Shown piece after piece: positions 25,611 through 33,063 of a stretch of DNA of 38,856 bases. Source of the stretch: Bacillota bacterium (lineage in GTDB: Bacteria > Bacillota > Clostridia > Acetivibrionales > DSM-27016). Numbering within the stretch: the first letter of the stretch is position 1; each line of letters starts with the position of its first letter. Below the pieces are notes generated by a model that was not told the origin of the DNA, made no database searches, and saw only the letters and a program-made list of their open reading frames with translations. Location: positions 1-38,856 of the forward strand of contig JAEWDM010000018.1 of NCBI GenBank assembly GCA_023390115.1, read 5' to 3'. A program made the translations under genes and the position numbers.

Positions 25611-26870
25611 ATGGGAATGACCATGACGCAAAAAATATTGGCTGATCACGCAGGGCTTACAGAGGTGGAGGCGGGACAGCTTATTAAGGCAAAGCTTGAT
25701 ATGGTTTTGGGAAATGATATTACAACTCCTGTGGCTGTAAAGGAGTTCAGAAAAATCGGTTTGGACAGGGTTTTTGATGTAAATAAAATTTCCATAGTGC
25801 CTGACCATTTTACACCCAACAAGGATATAAAGTCTGCGGAACAGGTAAAATTCATAAAAGAGTTCGCAAGAGAAATGGGCATTGTAAATTATTTTGAGAT
25901 AGGCCAGATGGGAGTAGAGCATGCGCTTCTTCCTGAAAAGGGACTCGTAACGGCGGGAGATGTGGTTATAGGGGCAGATTCTCATACATGCACCTATGGC
26001 GCTCTGGGAGCTTTTTCCACAGGCATAGGCAGCACCGATATGGCGGCGGGAATGGCTACAGGCGAGGCATGGTTTAAGGTGCCGGAGGCAATAAAATTTG
26101 TTTTGAAGGGCAAGCCTGCAAAATGGGTGAGCGGCAAGGATGTAATTCTTCATATTATAGGAATGATAGGCGTGGACGGGGCATTGTACAAATCCATGGA
26201 GTTTACGGGAGAAGGACTGGGGCATCTGTCTATGGACGACAGGCTTGCCATGGCTAATATGGCTATTGAGGCCGGAGGCAAGAACGGTATATTTGAGGTT
26301 GACGATAAAACACTGGAATATATAAATGAGCATTCAGCAAAGCCTTACAAGGTTTATAAGGCAGACCCGGACGCGGAGTATTCCGGGGTCTATGAGATAG
26401 ACTTAAGCTCGGTAAAGCTTACCGTTGCATTTCCGCATTTGCCTGAAAATGCGAGGACAATTGATAAGGTGGGCTCCGTTAAAATAGATCAGGCAATAAT
26501 AGGCTCCTGCACAAACGGAAGAATTGAGGATTTAAGAGTTACCGCCGAAATACTGAAGGGCAGAAAGGTCCATAGCGACGTGAGATGTATAATAATTCCC
26601 GCAACTCAGAAAATATGGAAGCAGGCTATGAATGAGGGGCTGTTTGACATATTTATAGATTCGGGGGCGGCGGTAAGCACTCCCACATGCGGACCCTGCC
26701 TTGGGGGGCATATGGGAATACTTGCAAAGGGGGAGAGAGCCGTAGCCACTACAAACAGGAATTTTGTGGGCAGAATGGGGCATCCCGAAAGCGAGGTCTA
26801 CCTGGCCAGCCCGGCAGTAGCCGCTGCTTCGGCAGTAATGGGCAGGATTGCGGGGCCTGAGGAGCTGTGA
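25611..26870 (+). CDS. leuC: 3-isopropylmalate dehydratase large subunit
   Basis: The 419-residue aconitase-family protein has the iron-sulfur ligands Cys300 (GSCTNGRIEDL), Cys360 and Cys363 (TCGPCLGGHMG). It catalyses isomerisation of 2- to 3-isopropylmalate with LeuD in leucine synthesis. The length (about 420) is that of the clostridial/archaeal LeuC type, shorter than the 460-470 of enterobacteria. AAAGGAGG lies upstream of ATG 25611. leuD and leuB follow in the same direction, but leuA and ilv genes are not in the window. Close relatives act on homoaconitate or citramalate-derived substrates, but the leuB neighbour favours leucine. Confidence 0.95.
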   Translation: MGMTMTQKILADHAGLTEVEAGQLIKAKLDMVLGNDITTPVAVKEFRKIGLDRVFDVNKISIVPDHFTPNKDIKSAEQVKFIKEFAREMGIVNYFEIGQMGVEHALLPEKGLVTAGDVVIGADSHTCTYGALGAFSTGIGSTDMAAGMATGEAWFKVPEAIKFVLKGKPAKWVSGKDVILHIIGMIGVDGALYKSMEFTGEGLGHLSMDDRLAMANMAIEAGGKNGIFEVDDKTLEYINEHSAKPYKVYKADPDAEYSGVYEIDLSSVKLTVAFPHLPENARTIDKVGSVKIDQAIIGSCTNGRIEDLRVTAEILKGRKVHSDVRCIIIPATQKIWKQAMNEGLFDIFIDSGAAVSTPTCGPCLGGHMGILAKGERAVATTNRNFVGRMGHPESEVYLASPAVAAASAVMGRIAGPEEL

Positions 26871-26906
26871 TATTGACAATGAATAAAATTTAGGAGGTAA
26901 GCATAG

Positions 26907-27401
26907 ATGGAGGCACAGGGAAAGGTTATTAAGTATGGGAATAATGTTGATACCGATGTAATTATACCGGCCAGATATTTGAACACTTCGGACCCGGCAG
27001 AGCTTGCAAGCCACTGCATGGAGGATCTGGATGCACAGTTTGTAAGCAAAGTAGACAAGGGAGATATAATGGTTGCAGGCAAAAATTTCGGCTGCGGGTC
27101 CTCGAGGGAGCATGCCCCCATAGCCATAAAGGCTTCGGGCATATCCTGCATTATTGCCGAAACCTTTGCAAGGATATTCTACAGAAACGCAATAAATATA
27201 GGACTGCCCATACTCGAGTGCACTGAGGCGGCAAAGGATATATCCGACGGCGACAGCGTAAAGATCGACTTTTCGGCGGGAACCATAACAAACCTCACTA
27301 CCGGGAGGCAGTATACCGCTGCTCCGTTTCCTGAGTTTATGCAGCACATAATGGATGCCGACGGACTTATAGGACAAATAAAGAGGCAGCTTGAAAAATA
27401 G
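26907..27401 (+). CDS. leuD: 3-isopropylmalate dehydratase small subunit
   Basis: The 164-residue swivel-domain protein contains NNVDTDVIIPARYL and the signature NFGCGSSREHAPIAIK. It pairs with the upstream LeuC to form the active isomerase; the small size matches the short LeuD type partnered with the 420-residue LeuC. GGAGG stands before ATG 26907, with 36 bases between the genes. It is followed by leuB after 24 bases, so one transcript is likely. Confidence 0.96.
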   Translation: MEAQGKVIKYGNNVDTDVIIPARYLNTSDPAELASHCMEDLDAQFVSKVDKGDIMVAGKNFGCGSSREHAPIAIKASGISCIIAETFARIFYRNAINIGLPILECTEAAKDISDGDSVKIDFSAGTITNLTTGRQYTAAPFPEFMQHIMDADGLIGQIKRQLEK

Positions 27402-27425
27402 AAGAGGATATGGGGGATTTATTCT

Positions 27426-28502
27426 ATGAAATTTAATATTACAGTGCTGCCCGGTGATGGGATAGGGCCTGAGGTCACCCGTGAGGCGGTTGAAATAATA
27501 AATGCGCTTGGGAAAAAATACGGGCATTCCTTCGGGCTGACGGAAGAAAAGCTCGGGGGATGTGCAATAGATGCCTGTGGAGTGCCTTTGCCGGATAAAA
27601 CTCTGGAAACCTGCAAAAACAGCCATGCAGTGCTTTTAGGTGCTGTAGGAGGCCCGAAATGGGACAGCCTTCCGGGGAATATACGGCCTGAAGCGGGACT
27701 TTTAGGGATACGCGGCGGGCTTGGCCTTTTTGCAAATTTAAGGCCGGCCGTTATTTATAAATCTTTAAAAGAGGCTTCTCCGTTAAGAGCGGATATTGTA
27801 AGAGACGGAATAGATATAATGGTGGTTCGTGAGCTGACGGGAGGGATATATTTTGGAGAGAGAGGGCGGGAGAAAACGCCCTCCGGATCGGAGGCTGCCT
27901 TTGATACTGAAAAGTATAGCACGGAGGAAATAGAAAGAATTGCCAGAGTGGGCTTTGAGGCTGCAATGAAAAGAAACAAAAGGCTTACCTCCGTTGACAA
28001 GGCAAATGTGCTGGAGAGCTCAAGGCTGTGGAGAGAGGTAGTTATAAAGCTTTCGTCCGAATTTCCCGAGGTTTCGCTTAACCACATGTATGTTGATAAC
28101 GCTGCAATGCAGCTTGTGAGAAACCCGATGCAGTTCGATGTTATAGTTACCGGCAATATGTTTGGAGATATACTTTCAGACGAGGCGTCAATGATTACAG
28201 GCTCCATAGGTATGCTTCCGTCGGCCAGCTTAGGAGACGGAACGCTTGGGCTTTATGAGCCCATTCACGGATCAGCTCCGGACATAGCGGGGCAGGATAA
28301 AGCGAATCCCATTGCTGCGATATTGTCGGTTGGGATGATGATGAAATACTCTTTCGGGCTTGAGGCTGCCTCACAGGATGTTGAGACAGCGGTGAAAAAT
28401 GTTTTGGACAAGGGCTACAGAACGGGGGACATAGCATCGGAGGGTACTGAGGTTATAGGTACCAGGGCCATGGGAGAGCTTATAAAGAAGGAAATTATAT
28501 AA
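27426..28502 (+). CDS. leuB: 3-isopropylmalate dehydrogenase
   Basis: The 358-residue protein begins with VLPGDGIGPEVTREAVEI, has the substrate and NAD regions (DIMVVRELTGGIYFGERG, DVIVTGNMFGDILSDEASMI) and the NAD-binding LYEPIHGSAPDIAGQDKANP near the C terminus. It oxidises and decarboxylates 3-isopropylmalate to 2-oxoisocaproate. The N-terminal GDGIG and GSIGMLPSASLG fit LeuB rather than isocitrate dehydrogenase. It is the last gene of the leuCDB unit and is followed by a terminator. Confidence 0.97.
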   Translation: MKFNITVLPGDGIGPEVTREAVEIINALGKKYGHSFGLTEEKLGGCAIDACGVPLPDKTLETCKNSHAVLLGAVGGPKWDSLPGNIRPEAGLLGIRGGLGLFANLRPAVIYKSLKEASPLRADIVRDGIDIMVVRELTGGIYFGERGREKTPSGSEAAFDTEKYSTEEIERIARVGFEAAMKRNKRLTSVDKANVLESSRLWREVVIKLSSEFPEVSLNHMYVDNAAMQLVRNPMQFDVIVTGNMFGDILSDEASMITGSIGMLPSASLGDGTLGLYEPIHGSAPDIAGQDKANPIAAILSVGMMMKYSFGLEAASQDVETAVKNVLDKGYRTGDIASEGTEVIGTRAMGELIKKEII

Positions 28503-28515
28503 AGCTTTAAAAAAT

Positions 28516-28573
28516 GACACTTCTTGCGCGGGCTTTTAAGGATAGCTCAGCTCGCATGGGAAGTGTCTTTTTT
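28516..28573 (+). terminator. Intrinsic terminator after leuB
   Basis: GACACTTC (28516-28523) pairs with GAAGTGTC (28560-28567), followed by TTTTTT. The long loop contains a further weak pairing. Confidence 0.85.
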
Positions 28574-28740
28574 AGAAGAGGTTTTAGAAAACACAGGGTT
28601 TTAGAAAAATTTTGTTGATAAAAAAGATATCTATTATATAATTGAAATATATAGAATAAATATAAAGACTTACAAATATGGAAAAGGCCAATAATTAGTG
28701 CTGATGTGAATACACTTATGACGGAAGGGTGCTTTCAAAA

Positions 28741-29583
28741 ATGCCATTTACTATTCTTTCGGTTGACAGGTTCGGTACTATGGGAGCGGAGCTTTCAGCC
28801 ATGCTGAAGAACATGCACGCCAATATTATACATGCTGAGGATGAAGAGGAAGCAGAAAGCTTATTATACGGTAAAAAGCATAAAATAGATGTTATTGTAT
28901 GGTCCTTTAACGATCCTGAAAGCAAGGATCTGGAGTTTATAAAAAAAATAAAGTCTGAAGGGCAGCACAAAAATCTGCCTGTAATTATTATGTCCGGATT
29001 TACAGATAAGAAGCATATTATAAAGGCTATTGAAGCGGGAGTCAACGAGTACATAGCTAAGCCCTGCGATAAGGATACGGTAGTAAGGAAGCTATACAAG
29101 ATTATGGGAATAACTCTCGAAAGGACCGAGGCATTGAAATTAAGTGATGACATAATGAGCTTCAGCTTTTTCGAAATGCTGGATAAGGAAATAAAGGGCG
29201 CAAGCAGAGGCGCATACCCTCTTACCATAATGATGGGGGGCATACAGCCTGCCGGGAATACTGACGCAGAGCCGGATGCTTCCGAAGACCTTCTTAAAGC
29301 TCTCAGGACTGCCCTGAAATGCAACTTGAGAGGGACTGACGCATGCTTTTACTACGACACAAACAAGCTTATAATTTTGCTGCCTTTCGCAAACAAACAA
29401 GGGGCAGAGGCTGTAAAAGCAAAAATAAACAGATTATTTGATACAAACTCAGTAATACAGCAAAAAAATACGGGATATAAGCTCAATATAGCCGACGTCA
29501 GCTTTCCCGAGGACGGAAAAACAAAAAGCAAGCTTTTAGAAAAGCTGGAGGATACCTTCTCTAAGTGCCTGCTTGATAATTAA
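28741..29583 (+). CDS. Atypical response-regulator receiver domain with degenerate GGDEF-like domain
   Basis: The 280-residue protein starts at ATG 28741, with GGAAGGG 11 bases upstream; GTG 28729 is an alternative. Residues 1-125 form a receiver fold: ILSVDRFG (Asp9), VIIMSG (Ser85), YIAKP (Lys107). The strand that should carry the phospho-acceptor Asp reads DVIVWSFNDPE, with Ser55 in its place, and the usual acidic pair is reduced. The second half (about 140-275) has the size and ordering of a diguanylate-cyclase domain, but the GGDEF loop reads CFYYDTNKLIILLPF, so no cyclase activity is expected. Likely a phosphorylation-independent signalling or adaptor protein. The GGDEF assignment is weaker than the receiver assignment. 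Confidence 0.75.
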   Translation: MPFTILSVDRFGTMGAELSAMLKNMHANIIHAEDEEEAESLLYGKKHKIDVIVWSFNDPESKDLEFIKKIKSEGQHKNLPVIIMSGFTDKKHIIKAIEAGVNEYIAKPCDKDTVVRKLYKIMGITLERTEALKLSDDIMSFSFFEMLDKEIKGASRGAYPLTIMMGGIQPAGNTDAEPDASEDLLKALRTALKCNLRGTDACFYYDTNKLIILLPFANKQGAEAVKAKINRLFDTNSVIQQKNTGYKLNIADVSFPEDGKTKSKLLEKLEDTFSKCLLDN

Positions 29584-29614
29584 AAATTATACCATAGCCC
29601 TTGCAATATCGCCT

Positions 29615-30253
29615 TTAGTACCTTGTATACCGGCCTGTAAGCTTACCCAGAAGGATAATCTCATTTTTATCAAAGAGTTCCTTTTCCAGTATATCGTTTT
29701 CAGCCTTTAAGAATATTGAACCGGCGTTGTCGCTTTTGTAATAATATCTAAGGAGTGAACGGTTCTGGAATAAAGCCAGGACAATATCTCCGTCAGCTAA
29801 TTCCAGATTTCTGCTGAATATAAGCATATCCCCCGGCTTAATGCCGCTCTCTGAAAGGCTGTCGTCATGCCATTTCACAATAAAGCAATCATCCAGCTCT
29901 GCTTCAGACACATCGGGAGATATGGGATGATACTTGGAAATGTTATACATGTTAATAAGATCTGCTGCCGTGCGCGGGGTTATCTTTTTCAGCTCAGGTA
30001 CGTATGCAGGCTTTACATACTGGGATTCACTGGATACCAGTTGAATAGACCGGGCCATGCCTACCTCTCTTTTGATAACACCCTTTTGCTCCAATCTGTT
30101 TAGTATACCATGTACAGCCCCAGGAGTCTTTTCACCTACAAGCTCGCCGATTTCTCTTACTGTGGGGGGAATACCCCTTTGCTTCACAAAAGATTCAATG
30201 GCCGAATAAACTTTTTTTTGTTTCGAGGTAAGAGTATTGAAATCTAATAACAC
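29615..30253 (-). CDS. LexA-like repressor lacking the autocleavage residues
   Basis: The 212-residue protein begins at GTG with AAAGGGTGAT upstream. The N-terminal winged helix is typical LexA (SAIESFVKQRGIPPTVREIG, then a GAVHGILNRLEQKGVIKR segment). The C-terminal half keeps the S24-peptidase shape, with a serine at 132 in HDDSLSESGIKPGD. The Ala-Gly cleavage site, read against Bacillus LexA VTAGSP, is Pro93-Arg94 (ITPRTA). The catalytic Lys of the VKR motif is Leu168 (SLLRYY). So it probably cannot self-cleave and would not respond to RecA in the usual way. It may be a LexA paralogue with its own targets; a genuine lexA should lie elsewhere. It is convergent with the receiver-like gene. 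Confidence 0.85.
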   Translation of the reverse strand: MLLDFNTLTSKQKKVYSAIESFVKQRGIPPTVREIGELVGEKTPGAVHGILNRLEQKGVIKREVGMARSIQLVSSESQYVKPAYVPELKKITPRTAADLINMYNISKYHPISPDVSEAELDDCFIVKWHDDSLSESGIKPGDMLIFSRNLELADGDIVLALFQNRSLLRYYYKSDNAGSIFLKAENDILEKELFDKNEIILLGKLTGRYTRY

Positions 30254-30599
30254 TTATATCACCCTTTATATTATATTAATTACAAACATAGTTACGATAG
30301 AAGCCAAGGATAAAATTAATATTGAAACTCGCATATGTTTAAAACTTAGTATACCCCAATTTTTGTCATTATAATCATTTATAAAGATCACTTTACATAA
30401 TCATGCATTATAGTTTATCAAAGTTAAAATATTTTTTCAAATTATATAATTACAATTATGTAAATAGACGTTAAAATAACATAAACATATGTATATATAT
30501 TAAATATTATATTGTAAGCCACATTATATATAACACTAAAAGCGAAGAATTATTTTATTATATTTGGATAATATAAGTTTATTCCCTGAAGGAGGAATT
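30254..30599. other. AT-rich spacer with an inverted repeat
   Basis: This 346-base divergent spacer between the LexA-like gene and iadA has no supported gene. TTTACATAAT (30392-30401) is inverted as ATTATGTAAA (30455-30464), separated by 53 bases; such spaced palindromic arms could be operators. No GAAC...GTTC-type Bacillus LexA box was seen. Confidence 0.4.
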
Positions 30600-31739
30600 A
30601 TGTTTAAACTTTTAAAGTCAGGAGAATGCTTCACACCTGAGTATACAGGAAAAAAAGATTTATTGGTTTTTAACGGGAAGATTTGCAGGATAGATGACAC
30701 GATATTATATAAGGATCTCTGGGATGTAGAAATAATAGACTGCGAGGGCAGGCTTTTGTGTCCGGGCTTTATTGACCAGCATGTCCATATAACGGGAGGA
30801 GGGGGCGAGCAGGGGCCTGAGAGCAGAATACCTCCCTTAATGCTTGGGGATATATTGAGCGCAGGTGTTTCAACAGTAGTCGGTGTTCTGGGCGCCGACG
30901 GCCTTACAAGGGGGATTGCGGATTTGCTTGCCAAAGCACGCGCGCTGGAGGCTGAGGGGATAACAGCGTATATATATACGGGGAGCTATGGTGTTCCTCC
31001 CACAACTCTTACGGGCAGGGTAATATCGGATATAGCCTTTATAGATAAAATTATCGGTGTGGGAGAGATCGCTATTTCGGACAGCAGGGCTTCCCACTGT
31101 CCCTTAAGCTCCCTCAGGGAGCTTGCGTATGAGGCGAATGTGGGGGGAATGCTGGGCGGAAAAGCAGGAGTTATGCATATACATGTGGGTGATGGCAGAG
31201 AGGGATTGAAGCCTTTATTTGAATTGGTTGACAAATCCGATTTCCCTATAGAAATGTTTGTTCCCACTCATTTAAACAGAAATAAGGGGCTGTTTGAGCA
31301 GGCGAAGGGATATGGAAGCCTGGGAGGGAATTTAGATCTGACGGCAGGTGAGTCCTCCCAAACGGGATATAGTGTACCGGACGCATTGGAGAGTCTTCTG
31401 GAATGCGGTATTAACGCAGGCAGAATTACAGTATCGTCTGACGGGAACGGCAGTATTCCGGGAGGAGGCACAGGCAAAGTCGGGCAGCTGCTAAAGGACA
31501 TAACGGGCTGTGTGCTGGATAAAAAAATAAATTTTGAAACGGTACTTAAAACTGTAACCTCAAATGTAGCAAGAATTTTGAAGCTGTATCCGCAAAAAGG
31601 GGTGTTAAGTGTAGGGAGCGACGCAGATATACTGGTGCTGGATAAAAATGACCTGACCATATATCATATGCTGGCAAAAGGGGAGACATGCATACTGGGC
31701 GGCAAAATAATTAAGAGAGGGAAGTATGAACCTCAATAA
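30600..31739 (+). CDS. iadA: Isoaspartyl dipeptidase (amidohydrolase family)
   Basis: The 379-residue protein follows GGAGGAATT at ATG 30600. Metal-binding features are DQHVHITGGGGEQ (HxH), GVGEIAISDSRASH, VMHIHVGDG, and VSSDGNGS near the C terminus. IadA enzymes hydrolyse beta-aspartyl dipeptides. In E. coli the bridging ligand is a carboxylated lysine; the corresponding stretch here reads IGVGEIAIS with a glutamate, as in some amidohydrolases. The genes behind it encode cyanophycinase and cyanophycin synthetase, whose breakdown product is beta-Asp-Arg, so this enzyme most likely finishes that degradation to Asp and Arg. Its substrate is inferred from context. Confidence 0.92.
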   Translation: MFKLLKSGECFTPEYTGKKDLLVFNGKICRIDDTILYKDLWDVEIIDCEGRLLCPGFIDQHVHITGGGGEQGPESRIPPLMLGDILSAGVSTVVGVLGADGLTRGIADLLAKARALEAEGITAYIYTGSYGVPPTTLTGRVISDIAFIDKIIGVGEIAISDSRASHCPLSSLRELAYEANVGGMLGGKAGVMHIHVGDGREGLKPLFELVDKSDFPIEMFVPTHLNRNKGLFEQAKGYGSLGGNLDLTAGESSQTGYSVPDALESLLECGINAGRITVSSDGNGSIPGGGTGKVGQLLKDITGCVLDKKINFETVLKTVTSNVARILKLYPQKGVLSVGSDADILVLDKNDLTIYHMLAKGETCILGGKIIKRGKYEPQ

Positions 31740-31753
31740 AAAGGATGATTATT

Positions 31754-32026
31754 ATGAGTCATAGCAAAAGCAATAAGGAAAATTTTGCAGTGGCGGCGAA
31801 AGGCCTTTTTTTATCGCTGATAGGGTGGAGTGCCGCAATAATGTCATTGTTTGCTTATCCGTTTATATTCGGAACACTGGGAGTGGTAATGGGAATATTA
31901 TATACACGAAGCGAGGGCAGGGCCGGAGTGCGTATAATTATTACAAGCATAGCATTAATGAGCATGGGGCTTTTTCTGGGCAGTGAATTTATAAGCCATA
32001 CAAAAGATTTTTTAGGATTTAAGTAA
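31754..32026 (+). CDS. Small membrane protein between iadA and cphB
   Basis: The 90-residue protein has AAAGGATG before ATG 31754; ATG 31745 also lies in frame. There are about two membrane helices (LFLSLIGWSAAIMSLFAYPF and VRIIITSIALMSMGLFLGSE), linked by a short loop with glycines and charges. The composition resembles small DUF4190-like proteins, but I do not name a family. It lies 14 bases after iadA, likely cotranscribed, and ahead of a terminator. A link to cyanophycin metabolism is not shown. Confidence 0.72.
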   Translation: MSHSKSNKENFAVAAKGLFLSLIGWSAAIMSLFAYPFIFGTLGVVMGILYTRSEGRAGVRIIITSIALMSMGLFLGSEFISHTKDFLGFK

Positions 32027-32033
32027 TACCGGA

Positions 32034-32068
32034 GGCATTGGCACTTACCTTGTTCCAAGGCCTTTTTT
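32034..32068 (+). terminator. Intrinsic terminator before cphB
   Basis: GGCATTGG pairs with CCAAGGCC with one internal mismatch, followed by TTTTTT. It separates iadA-membrane protein from cphB-cphA. The spacer up to 32234 otherwise holds nothing I can name. Confidence 0.75.
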
Positions 32069-32234
32069 CTCTTGTGTAAATTTTCAGATTTAAGAATAAT
32101 TAACATTGATATGGAAAAAATAAGCAGTATGTAAAATACTGAGGATGTCTAAAATAAACTTTGGTTAAGCTTAGGAATGGAGAGAATATAAATTTTTACC
32201 CTTTCCTAAGTATCCTAAAGGTTCGGAGGCGCTA

Positions 32235-33044
32235 ATGGGAGAAAAAACAAAGGGAAATTTGATTATTATAGGAGGAGCTGAGGATAAGTATGGGGAAAGC
32301 AGCATACTAAAAAATGTTGTAAATATAATAGGCGGAAGCAATGCGGCGCTTACAGTTCTTACAACGGCAACCGAAAACCCTTCCGAGGTGGGACAGGAAT
32401 ACAGGAATGTTTTCGGAAGGCTTGGTATAAGCAATATTTCTATACTTAATATAGACACAAGAGACGATGCGAACATGGAGGAAAACGTGCGGATTATTTC
32501 AGGAGCGTCGGGAATATTTTTTACGGGAGGCGATCAGCTCCGTATAACCAGTATACTTGGAGGGACAAAGGTCTATAAGGCCCTGCATGATTCCTATTTA
32601 AAGGGAGTGGCCATTATAGGCACCAGCGCGGGCGCGTCGGTGATGAGCAGCACAATGGTGGTTGATGGAAACAGCAATGATGCGGCAAGAAAATGCACCC
32701 TCAAAATGGCGCCGGGCCTTGGGCTTCTTGAGGAGGCCATAATTGACCAGCATTTTGAGCAAAGGGGAAGGATAGGGAGGCTGCTGTGCGGTGTGGCTGA
32801 AAATCCGTATATACTTGGGATAGGCATAGACGAGGACACAGCCGTTCGGGTATACCCCGACGCACATTTTGAGGTTCTGGGGACAAACGCCGTTACTGTT
32901 GTAGACGGCAAAACCATCAGGAATTCAAATGTATCTGAGCTGAAGCCTGATGAAATCCTTGCTATAAGCCATGTAACCCTTCACGTTTTACCCTGCGGCT
33001 ATGGATTTGATATGAAGAATAGAGAAGTTTTAAGGCTTCATTAG
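32235..33044 (+). CDS. cphB: Cyanophycinase
   Basis: The 269-residue S51-family serine peptidase carries the nucleophile elbow GTSAGAS (Ser131). Other family landmarks are IIIGGAEDK at the N terminus, GIFFTGGDQ, and IIDQHFEQRGRIGRL. Cyanophycinase is an exopeptidase releasing beta-Asp-Arg dipeptides from cyanophycin. GGAGG lies upstream of ATG 32235. Length matches intracellular CphB and there is no signal peptide. It ends 19 bases before cphA, so synthesis and breakdown enzymes are probably on one transcript. Confidence 0.96.
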   Translation: MGEKTKGNLIIIGGAEDKYGESSILKNVVNIIGGSNAALTVLTTATENPSEVGQEYRNVFGRLGISNISILNIDTRDDANMEENVRIISGASGIFFTGGDQLRITSILGGTKVYKALHDSYLKGVAIIGTSAGASVMSSTMVVDGNSNDAARKCTLKMAPGLGLLEEAIIDQHFEQRGRIGRLLCGVAENPYILGIGIDEDTAVRVYPDAHFEVLGTNAVTVVDGKTIRNSNVSELKPDEILAISHVTLHVLPCGYGFDMKNREVLRLH

Positions 33045-33063
33045 AATTAGGAGGACATACAAA

